Shown one piece after another: positions 57,327 through 64,000 of a stretch of DNA of 64,000 nt (position 1 is its first letter; each line of letters starts with the position of its first letter). Under the pieces are notes generated by a model. It saw nothing but the letters and a program-made list of their open reading frames with translations. It was not told where the DNA came from and did not search any database. The stretch covers positions 992,001-1,056,000 of the forward strand of contig NZ_CP022242.1 of the NCBI RefSeq assembly GCF_003351865.1, written 5' to 3'. This stretch comes from Methanofervidicoccus sp. A16. Its GTDB lineage: Archaea; AGJL01; Methanococci; Methanococcales; Methanococcaceae. Made by a program: the position numbers and the translations under genes.

Positions 57327-57728
57327 ATGAGAGGACAGATATCCTTGGAATTCTCAATATTATTCCTCTCTCTCCTAGTTGTTGTAATAATAACAACTAT
57401 GATCCCTGGTATGTACGGATTTGGAAGAACAATAGAGACCTCCTCTGCAAGTTTAGGGCATGGAGCTCTATCTAAACTTAAGACAAACATAGAGATGTTA
57501 TCTGTGTTGGATCCTGGCTCAAGAAAGGTTGTATATATAAAGAGCCCTCCTGGAATTTGGAGAATAAATGGTAGTAATATAATCTTAGAAGGTAATGGAT
57601 ATACCATATCTACAAACTGTAGTATAGTTTTAATGTCGAATGATAGTGAATATAAGACAAATCTAAGTATAATTGAAATATGCTTAGAAAAAAGAGACTA
57701 TAATACCATCTATATAGAGTGGGGATAA
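57327..57728 (+). CDS. Class III signal peptide (type IV pilin-like) protein
   Basis: The 133-residue protein begins MRGQISLEFSILFLSLLVVVIITT: the GQISLEF motif is the class III signal peptide of archaeal pilins, cut by an EppA-type peptidase before Gln, with Glu at position 5 and a following hydrophobic helix. The mature head is small and beta-rich, with two cysteines (NCSIVLM and EICLEK) that may form a disulphide. It could be a minor pilin or a pseudopilin of a secretion or adhesion device; the two preceding genes support a surface assembly. Other pilin-operon genes (ATPase, membrane platform) are absent from the window. Confidence 0.8.
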   Translation: MRGQISLEFSILFLSLLVVVIITTMIPGMYGFGRTIETSSASLGHGALSKLKTNIEMLSVLDPGSRKVVYIKSPPGIWRINGSNIILEGNGYTISTNCSIVLMSNDSEYKTNLSIIEICLEKRDYNTIYIEWG

Positions 57729-58515
57729 GTATATTACTTATTGAAAATAATATCTATTTATTATAAAAATATGGAACAAAACCCAACAATAGTTTCCAAA
57801 TTAATACCTTCTGGATGTTCTGATCACTATCTATATCTAAATGATAGATTTTATTCTCCTTATCTTAACACTTAGATAATTTTAGGAAATAAATTTAAGA
57901 CAAAATTCCTCTGTGTCTTTTTATAGTTAAGAACATAAACATAAATACTATAAGATTATTATCTAAGATTAAAATAATATAATAAATTAAAAAATATTAA
58001 TGTTAAAAAATAATAAAAAGAGATCAATAAATAATAAATTAAAAAAATAACAAAAATTCTCTTAATTCTCTTAAGAAGAGGGTTAAGAGGGTGTAACAGA
58101 AATCCTGCCCTACTCCTTCACTACATACTATAAACCTGAAGATAAAGTTATATTTTAACTAATAATTTATTATTTTATTTTTATTTGAGTATTAACAGTT
58201 TTTTAGGGTTTTTATTTTATAATTTTTAAAATTCTTATTATAAATTATGTTATTATTTATTATAGACTGGTTATAGTTTAAAAAGAGTAAAAAATTTCTA
58301 TCCATCTTCTTAGTACTTAGCAAAAGAGAAGATAAAGGTAAGATTCCTTTTAACTGGTGTATCAACTTTATGTTAAATACTAATAATTTTTTCCATTTTT
58401 TAAATATAACAGTTCTTATTTTTTCTGACATTGTTTTAATGAGAGCTATGAATAAAATTATTATTTGTTTTTATTATAATATTTATTCTAATAAAAAACT
58501 TATAACCTTATTATC
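57729..58515. other. 787-bp AT-rich spacer with a family-2 repeat
   Basis: No gene is credible here. A family-2 copy lies at about 58045-58170. A second, weaker stretch near 58290-58340 (TTCTTAGTACTTAGC, then AGAGAAGATAAAGG) resembles the same core. The spacer separates the convergent surface triad and hmdB. Confidence 0.5.
58045..58170 (+). repeat. Repeat family 2, third copy (plus orientation)
   Basis: It shares CTTAAGAAGAGGGTTAAG, GTAACAGAAATCCTGCC and a following CTACATACTATAAACCTGAAGATAAA with the copy at 48370-48480 (TTCTAAGAAG, TTTAACAGAAACCTTGCC, GTGCAAACTAGAGGATAA). Small insertions and substitutions separate them. No ORF and no target duplication were seen. Confidence 0.5.
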
Positions 58516-59568
58516 TCATACCTTAACCCTTTTTAAAATTCTTGATACATAATCTTCTATTTTTTTATTGATAGCACCCTTTAGAGACTCTAGAAGTCTC
58601 AGACTCTCTTCACTGATAACTATCTCCTCGTCTACATACGGAGTATTCTCAAGTTTTTTACTCCCTTTGAGAATCTCTATATCTGAGAAGGTTCCTAACA
58701 ATTTCCTACCAGTGGATCTTATTTCTTTCTCTACTGTAATGCCCTCCTTCCTTCCGTAGATACTAAATAGGGGGAATTTGGTAATAGTATTGGAGCCACT
58801 CATTATTAAGGGACCTATATTGCTAAGTTTATCTACCCAGGTTCCAGTAATTATCTCTATCTTTGGAAAGTTAAGCCTCACAGTAGAGACCCAGTTCATA
58901 TATTCTAAGGTAGTAATAGAACTTTTATTTTCAAAGATAGTGTTTTTCTGAGGGTTTAGGGAGTAGAAAGTTATTCTATCTAGATCTAACTCCTCTATTA
59001 AGTTCAGTAGTTTATCTATATCCTCCTCTTTCTCCCCTAAACCAAGAATAATAGTTATACCAGTTTTTAAGTTATACTCCTTAGCCTTTAACAGCATCTC
59101 TTTTGTCTTATCTAAAGGCTTCTGAGGACAAAGATATCTGTGGAGATCCTCATTTACAGTCTCCACTGCCCCTACAATACCCTCTACCACATCTAAGTTT
59201 AACCTCTCAAAGTCTACAATACCTACATTGAGATACTGTTTGGACTTTTGAAGGTATGCGACTAACTCCAAGATCCTATTTAACTCCTCAGGTGTATATC
59301 CATATCCCCCGGATATGAACTCCAACTTCCACCCTATCCTCTTCATAAGTATGGCTTCTGCCAATATACTCTCCAATCTCCTCCTGGCAGATTTAGGATC
59401 CTTTATTCTGTTTTTCTGAGTAGACATATAGCAAAACTTACAGGGATCCTTGAGATCACAGTACCATCCTAAAAAGAGCGCCCTCTTCAGATCAGTGAAG
59501 TTTCCGTGGTACTTAGTAGTTAGTTTATAGGCTTTGATAGAGTTCTCCATAACCTCTAAAGGATTCAT
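58516..59568 (-). CDS. hmdB: Radical-SAM enzyme HmdB/HcgA-like (FeGP cofactor of [Fe]-hydrogenase)
   Basis: The 350-residue radical-SAM protein has cluster cysteines CDLKDPCKFC, a CX5CX2C spacing known for HmdB/HcgA rather than the classical CX3CX2C. The surrounding WYCDLKDPCKFCYMSTQKN, ESILAEAILMKRIGWKLEFISGGYGYTPEELNRI, GITIILGLGEKEEDI and FYSLNPQKNTIFE match that family. HcgA/HmdB acts early in making the guanylylpyridinol of the FeGP cofactor in Hmd hydrogenase. I placed the start at the ATG at 59568, with GGAGAT upstream; another ATG lies four codons earlier. Neither hmd nor the other hcg genes are in the window, so a paralogue with another target remains possible. Confidence 0.83.
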   Translation of the reverse strand: MNPLEVMENSIKAYKLTTKYHGNFTDLKRALFLGWYCDLKDPCKFCYMSTQKNRIKDPKSARRRLESILAEAILMKRIGWKLEFISGGYGYTPEELNRILELVAYLQKSKQYLNVGIVDFERLNLDVVEGIVGAVETVNEDLHRYLCPQKPLDKTKEMLLKAKEYNLKTGITIILGLGEKEEDIDKLLNLIEELDLDRITFYSLNPQKNTIFENKSSITTLEYMNWVSTVRLNFPKIEIITGTWVDKLSNIGPLIMSGSNTITKFPLFSIYGRKEGITVEKEIRSTGRKLLGTFSDIEILKGSKKLENTPYVDEEIVISEESLRLLESLKGAINKKIEDYVSRILKRVKV

Positions 59569-59580
59569 AGAAATCTCCAT

Positions 59581-59910
59581 TTAAAAGTTTTTAAATTTTT
59601 TCTAAAAAAGGATAAAAGTTCTAATTAGAAGTAATATATTTTTAAGAGAGAATTTTCAGGATCTATATTTTGATTTTCTAGTACTTAGAATTTTCCGAGG
59701 AATATAAACATAGATTTTCAAATTTTTATAATAATAATTATTTTTAAATTCTTTAAATAGACATTTTAAATCATTACCAAACTCTTATAAAATAAAAACA
59801 ATATAGGAATAATCTAGATACTTAAAAAGATGAAACTCTCCTGTTAACGGCTTATATTCTATTTTTAATATAAATATTTTTTCTCCACCATTATTTAAAT
59901 AGTGGTCTCT
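59581..59910. other. Divergent AT-rich spacer
   Basis: About 330 bp between hmdB (minus) and the ATP-grasp gene (plus). A segment near 59675-59710 (TTTTCTAGTACTTAGAATTT) is reminiscent of family 2. TATTTAAATAGTGG directly before the plus-strand gene contains its SD; a TATA box cannot be chosen among many AT runs. Confidence 0.35.
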
Positions 59911-61047
59911 ATGAAAATCCTTGTAGTGGGTATTAATACTCGCCCAGTGGTAAATTCTGCAAAGAGATTGGGATATAAAGTTTATTCAGTTTCTTACTAC
60001 AACCCTGTAGATCTAGATGCAGACGTAAGAGACTACTTTATAAGTGATACATACCATGGACGTTTTAGTGAGAACTACGATAGTAGAAAGTTGATAAACT
60101 GTGCAGAAAAGTACGTTGATGAAGTGGATTATATTTTCATCTGTTCTGGAGTATTTGAATGTGAAAACTCTAAGACTCCTAACTGGAATGTTGCTGGCAA
60201 CCTCCCGAAGAAAATAAAGAGATTAAGTAACAAATACTATATTATGAAAAAATTAGAGAACTTGGGATGTCCCATTCCTGAAACACATATCGCCTATAAC
60301 TATCAACAGTTGGATAGATATCTTCAGGAGTATAATAAAGTTGTTGTGAAACCTATCTACGGTCATGGAGGTATGGGGGTTCATACAATATCTTTAAATA
60401 TGAGTGATGACAAACATAGTAGTTTGCTAAAAAATTTAAAGTACCCCTGTTTAGTACAGGAGTACATACCCTCCGAAAGTTTCAGTGCATCCTATATAAG
60501 TAGGGAGTTTATCACCTTTAACAAACAGATAATTAAAAATAACAGTTATTCTGGGTGTATTACTCCCTACAATCTAGATAACCTGTTAGATGTTGGATAC
60601 ACCATAAAGTTGTTTGAGGATATTGTCGATTTTTTTGATTTGGAAGGGATGAACGGTATTGATTTCATGATAAAGAATGGACTCCCAGTAGTTGTTGAGA
60701 TCAACCCACGAATACCGGGAACTTTTGAAACTGTGGAGATGGCTCTACAGTGCAACCTTGTAAGGTGTATAATAGAGAATGTAGAGGGGTGTAGAAATCC
60801 CTTAAAAATTGGATCTGCGAGACAATACATTAAAAAGATTCTATTCGCAGATAGTAAGGTGACCTCCTATATAAGAAAAAGTGGAAATATCGTCGATGTC
60901 CCTAAATACGGTGCTGTGATTGAAAAAGGAGAACCTTTAACTACAGTAATTGGAAGGGACATGAAGGAGGTAAAAAATACAGTAAAGGAGATCTCAAAGA
61001 TGGTGATCCCATGGTCACAAGTAAGAAAAAACTATACGAAATGCTAG
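59911..61047 (+). CDS. ATP-grasp ligase of unknown substrate, overlapping TFE
   Basis: The 378-residue ATP-grasp enzyme (carboxylate-amine or -thiol ligase class) has an N-terminal preATP-grasp Rossmann region ([31 protein letters not shown]), then [15 protein letters not shown] (nucleotide loop), [18 protein letters not shown] and [26 protein letters not shown] (Mg-binding acidic residues). These fit methanogen-conserved ATP-grasp proteins with no confirmed substrate. I placed the start at the ATG at 59911, with AGTGGT as SD, rather than the GTG three codons upstream. Its last 37 bp overlap the start of the transcription factor E gene in another frame, so their translation is probably coupled. 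Confidence 0.75.
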   Translation: MKILVVGINTRPVVNSAKRLGYKVYSVSYYNPVDLDADVRDYFISDTYHGRFSENYDSRKLINCAEKYVDEVDYIFICSGVFECENSKTPNWNVAGNLPKKIKRLSNKYYIMKKLENLGCPIPETHIAYNYQQLDRYLQEYNKVVVKPIYGHGGMGVHTISLNMSDDKHSSLLKNLKYPCLVQEYIPSESFSASYISREFITFNKQIIKNNSYSGCITPYNLDNLLDVGYTIKLFEDIVDFFDLEGMNGIDFMIKNGLPVVVEINPRIPGTFETVEMALQCNLVRCIIENVEGCRNPLKIGSARQYIKKILFADSKVTSYIRKSGNIVDVPKYGAVIEKGEPLTTVIGRDMKEVKNTVKEISKMVIPWSQVRKNYTKC

Positions 61048-61625
61048 AAAACCCGTTAGTTCAGCAGGTACTCCTCGATATACTGGAGGATAATATAGAA
61101 GGATTTGATGTGTTATACACTCTTATTGAGTTAGGAGAAGCCACTGACGACGAGATATCTAGACGACTTAACATGAAGTTAAACACAGTAAGGAAGATAC
61201 TATATAAACTCTACGATGCAAGACTTGTAGATTATACTAGAGAAAAGGAGGAAGATATTAACTGGTACACCTATACTTGGAAACCTACACTAGATAAACT
61301 ACCATGGGTTGTAAGAAAAAGAGGTCAGGAGTTGTTGAAAAAACTTAAAGAGCAGTTGACACTTGAAGAGAATAATATGTTCTTTTATTGTCCAAAGTGT
61401 GAAATTAAGTACATATTTGAGGAGGCCATGGATTGTGGATTTAGATGCCCACACTGTGGAGGAGTACTTAAGGAATACGATAATAGTAGAGATATAGAGA
61501 TACTTAAAAACCAAATAAAATTTTTAGAGGAAGAATTGAAATCCAATATATTTTTGGTATCTCCTCCATCAACAACTTCTAAAACTAAAGGTAGAAAGAG
61601 ATCCAGGAGAAAAGTAAAGAGTTAG
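61011..61625 (+). CDS. tfe: Transcription factor E alpha subunit (TFE)
   Basis: TFE, the homologue of eukaryotic TFIIE-alpha, helps open promoters with RNA polymerase, TBP and TFB. The 204 residues have a winged-helix N-terminus ([44 protein letters not shown]) and a zinc ribbon ([27 protein letters not shown]), then a basic tail ending [12 protein letters not shown]. The start is fixed by GGTGATCCC before the ATG, inside the end of the ATP-grasp gene. Confidence 0.95.
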   Translation: MVTSKKKLYEMLENPLVQQVLLDILEDNIEGFDVLYTLIELGEATDDEISRRLNMKLNTVRKILYKLYDARLVDYTREKEEDINWYTYTWKPTLDKLPWVVRKRGQELLKKLKEQLTLEENNMFFYCPKCEIKYIFEEAMDCGFRCPHCGGVLKEYDNSRDIEILKNQIKFLEEELKSNIFLVSPPSTTSKTKGRKRSRRKVKS

Positions 61626-61912
61626 GGTGTGATATAATTTTCATTAAAATCCTAAGTAGGTAAATTAATTAATATTAAAATTAGAAAATTATGAGATTAT
61701 TTTTATTATTTTATTAATTATTAAATTTTTAATTTTCTAATTTTTTGGATATTTGTTATATTTTTTATAGAGATATCCTTTGAAGTGTCTTTAAAGGACT
61801 ATTTTATAAGAACTTAGTGTCTGTTAATTTTATAAGTTGAATAACAACATATAAATAGCACTACAATATTTATAATATCTCCATCTTCAAAAAGAATAAT
61901 GAGGGATCACGT
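61626..61912 (+). promoter_or_regulatory. Intergenic region with probable Alba promoter
   Basis: This is AT-rich. ACATATAAATAGCAC near 61847-61861 is a good TATA candidate about 55 bp before the Alba start, which would give a leader of about 30 nt. T-runs near 61715-61770 could end the TFE transcript. No gene is seen. Confidence 0.45.
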
Positions 61913-62185
61913 ATGATAGGGACAGTATTTGTAGGTAAAAAGAGTATTATGAACTATGTCCTCGCAGTACTTACACAATTTAACGTGGAGAACGTAGATA
62001 AGGTTGTAATAAAGGCAAGAGGTAAGGCTATAAGTAAGGCTGTAGATGTAGAGGAAATGGTAAGAAACAGATTTTTACCAAATGTTAAAGTGGAAGAAGT
62101 GAGATTAGGTACTGAAAAGGTAAAAAATGAGGATGGTAGAACAGTCAATGTTTCAACTATTGAAATAGTACTTTCAAAAGAATAA
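61913..62185 (+). CDS. albA: Chromatin/RNA-binding protein Alba
   Basis: The 90-residue Alba-fold protein coats DNA or RNA in archaea. The family pattern is clear: [21 protein letters not shown] (with the lysine acetylated or methylated in other Alba proteins), [24 protein letters not shown] and [11 protein letters not shown]. The methanococcal proteins are moderately rather than massively abundant. GAGGGATCACGT precedes the ATG. It is convergent with hemC, with a 3-bp gap between stops. Confidence 0.96.
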   Translation: MIGTVFVGKKSIMNYVLAVLTQFNVENVDKVVIKARGKAISKAVDVEEMVRNRFLPNVKVEEVRLGTEKVKNEDGRTVNVSTIEIVLSKE

Positions 62186-62188
62186 AAT

Positions 62189-63094
62189 CTAACTCTCTAT
62201 TTTCTCTTTCAACCTACTACCTATATACTTTGCCAACCTTTTAGCACCTTTTACATCCTCTATATCACATCTGATTTTACCATCCTCAGATACGATTCTT
62301 CCCTTTTCCAGATCTACAACACTACAGGTGAGATGAAGTTCTTCTCCCTCGATACAATACCTTGCAAGAGCTCCAAAGGGCGCTTGACAGCCTTCTCCAT
62401 AAGTCTTCAGTGCCCATCTCTCTGCAGTAGATTCTAGATAGGTTTTACTATCGTTTATCTTCTTAAGTAGTTTTATAATCTCCTTATCTTCTTTTCTGGC
62501 AGCCACCCCTATAACCCCCTGGGCTGGTGCAGGAGGAATGTCTAATATTCTATAACTCAAGTTTAAGGCATCTAGATCTATTTTAAGCCTCCTTAAACCT
62601 GCTTCTGCCACAACTATACCTTGATATTTTCCATCCCTCAATTTTTTTAATCGGGTATCTATATTACCTCTTAAAGGTGCTATCCTCATCCCTGGATATT
62701 TCAGAGAGAGGAAGGCCCTTCTCCTAATACTAGAGGTACCCACTATAATACTATCTTCTATATTCACATCCTTGCTGTATACCAGTACATCGTGGTAACT
62801 CTCCCTCTCTGGAGTTGCGGCTATAGTCAGATCCTCGTTCCACACTGTCGGCACATCCTTTAAACTATGGACTGCAATATCTATCTCATAATTTAACATC
62901 TTAATATCTAACTCTTTAGTGAATACTCCCAACCCTAACTGGGATATAGGAGCCTTCTGATCCACATCACCTCTGGTTTTCACTATCTTTATCTCAACCT
63001 CAATATCTTCATCTATCTTCTCCAGAAGATTCTTTATGTAGTAAGTCTGGGCTAAAGCCAGTTTACTCCCCCTACTACCTATTATTAACTTCAA
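62189..63094 (-). CDS. hemC: Porphobilinogen deaminase (hydroxymethylbilane synthase)
   Basis: The enzyme polymerises four porphobilinogens to hydroxymethylbilane, leading to sirohydrochlorin for F430 and cobalamin. The 301 residues include IIGSRGSKLALAQTYYIKN, KTRGDVDQKAPISQLG, FTKELDIKML, AVHSLKDVPT, GTSSIRRRAFL, LRGNIDTRLKKL and GEGCQAPFGALARY, whose cysteine carries the dipyrromethane cofactor. The likely start is the TTG at 63094, preceded by AGGTGAAAATC; the GTG three codons earlier (63103) is part of that SD. cfbA at 52782-53207 uses a later product of this pathway. Confidence 0.95.
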   Translation of the reverse strand: MKLIIGSRGSKLALAQTYYIKNLLEKIDEDIEVEIKIVKTRGDVDQKAPISQLGLGVFTKELDIKMLNYEIDIAVHSLKDVPTVWNEDLTIAATPERESYHDVLVYSKDVNIEDSIIVGTSSIRRRAFLSLKYPGMRIAPLRGNIDTRLKKLRDGKYQGIVVAEAGLRRLKIDLDALNLSYRILDIPPAPAQGVIGVAARKEDKEIIKLLKKINDSKTYLESTAERWALKTYGEGCQAPFGALARYCIEGEELHLTCSVVDLEKGRIVSEDGKIRCDIEDVKGAKRLAKYIGSRLKEKIES

Positions 63095-64000
63095 GATTTT
63101 CACCTAATATATATATATGTGAAGAGATTATCTTATTTTATTTGTTTACTTCACTTTTACCAGTAAAAAAGTTATGATAGTGAAGTTTCACTCTCTTTTT
63201 TCTAAGTATTCAAGGGAGAAATATAGAAAAGGTTGTAGGGATAAAGTTTCGTCTTCAAGGCATTTCTACTTCTTTTTATTAGGTTTTAAAAATATTCTGT
63301 AGTTTGTTATTTTTGTATTTAATTTTAATTATTAGTCATTAAAGTTATATTTATTATTTTTAAATCCTTTTTCTGTGCTTAAACTTTTAAAATGTAGTTA
63401 TTATCTAATAACCTTAATTCCCATCAAGACTGTGATTAGAAGAATAATAAAAATAAAAATATTATAATAAAAAATACCAAAAATCTTAAGAGGAATAATA
63501 AAATAAACCTTAATTCCTATCAAAGTAACGATTTAAATAATAAAAAGATAATAAAGTTAATAATAGCAACCTGTTATAAAGGATCTACTCCACTCCATAG
63601 AGTATCTTAGAGCGTCCCAGAAAGATTATCTCTTATTCTGATTTTAATACTTCTTCTTATACTTTTAGTTTTTATTCTTATTTCTTATTTTATTATTATT
63701 TTTTATATTATCATTTTGATGGGAACTAGGGTTATCTAATAATTATTATAATAATTATTTTTATTTAAAAAGAATTACTTAATAAGATAAAAATAAAAAA
63801 CTTTAAAATAAAATTTCTAAATCCTCATGAACATCTTTATATATATTAAATATTCTATTAAAAACATTCCTAAAATATTTTAATATGATTTTATTTATTT
63901 CTATCATTATTTTTTCACATTATGGTCTCTCTATTTTATCTTTAACCACTACTATAAATTAGAACTGGGATTAGAGTTTGTATAAATGAGACAAAACATA
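63095..64000. other. Right-edge spacer holding repeat element copy D
   Basis: About 900 bp to the window edge without a gene. Upstream of hemC an 8-bp inverted repeat (ACTTCACT at 63148-63155, AGTGAAGT at 63179-63186) may be an operator or chance. A stretch near 63193-63215 (TTTTTTCTAAGTATTCAAGG) weakly resembles family 2. Element copy D occupies 63411-63732. The last 260 bp are AT-rich with no feature I can name. Confidence 0.5.
63411..63732 (+). mobile_element. Repeat family 1, copy D, with perfect 9-bp target duplication
   Basis: The 322-bp element runs from ACCTTAATTCCCATCAAG to TTTTGATGGGAACTAGGGT. It is flanked on both sides by the same 9-mer, TATCTAATA (63402-63410 and 63733-63741). 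An internal left-type end lies at 63506-63525 (AACCTTAATTCCTATCAAAG). The core matches copy C closely, including TTAATAATAGCAA, GGATCT, CTCCACT, GATTATCTCTTATT and GATTTTAATA. It has no ORF. Together with copy C this shows transposition of a non-autonomous element. Confidence 0.88.

Noticed and set aside
58192-58552. Small ORFs in the 57.7-58.5 kb spacer
   Set aside because: They consist of Lys/Asn/Ile/Phe runs expected from random AT-rich DNA, with no SD; they overlap on both strands.
1-64000. tRNA or rRNA genes
   Set aside because: In this AT-rich genome they would stand out as GC-rich stretches of 75 bp or more; I saw none between the genes, though a covariance-model scan was not possible.

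Overview
The window comes from a methanogenic archaeon of the order Methanococcales, most like the hyperthermophilic genera Methanotorris and Methanocaldococcus. The evidence is strong AT bias, AGG/AGA arginine codons, GGTGAT Shine-Dalgarno (SD) sites 3-5 nt before the start, a methanococcal S-layer protein, coenzyme M, coenzyme B, F420 and F430 genes, and a UGA-encoded selenocysteine with an archaeal 3'-UTR SECIS element. The genus is inferred; the order is well supported. I found no tRNA, rRNA or CRISPR array.

Layout. 0-9.4 kb is accessory: the start of a probable DNA methyltransferase (cut by the window edge), a huge repeat-rich beta-helix surface protein and a phospholipase-D/SNF2 helicase, all on the minus strand. 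9.7-17.6 kb holds glnA with an NrpR operator, a radical-SAM protein, comA with three probable metallocentre-maturation genes (ABC ATPase, HypB-like GTPase, Fe-S protein), and a convergent larC. 19-29.5 kb (minus strand) holds HIT protein, GGGP synthase, dehydroquinate synthase II, hexuloisomerase, cofE, a nucleotidyltransferase, an archaeoflavoprotein/GAPOR pair and primase large subunit. 29.9-39.8 kb holds an aconitase-family small subunit (probably homoaconitase), ABCE1, the S-layer protein, chorismate mutase, aksA, carbonic anhydrase and methanogenesis marker 3. 40-46 kb is a two-gene type III restriction-modification system. 46.6-52.6 kb is a split ribosomal/translation cluster enclosing argS and hypB. 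52.8-63.1 kb holds the F430 chelatase cfbA, selenoprotein fwuB, a secreted/pilin-like triad, hmdB, an ATP-grasp gene, TFE, Alba and hemC.

How it fits together. Many genes serve methanogenesis: comA (coenzyme M), aksA and the homoaconitase-like subunit (coenzyme B precursor), cofE (F420), cfbA and hemC (tetrapyrrole/F430), hmdB (FeGP cofactor), hypB and larC (nickel centres), and fwuB (first CO2 reduction step). GAPOR next to an archaeoflavoprotein suggests a ferredoxin-linked redox pair.

The long AT-rich spacers carry at least two dispersed repeat families. The first is a mobile-element-like repeat with about 17-bp terminal inverted repeats; two of its four copies are bounded by perfect 9-bp target duplications. 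The second is shorter and more degenerate, with two inverted copies around argS-hypB. The first family, the PLD-helicase/methyltransferase region and the comA-linked triad are the best candidates for something not yet described.
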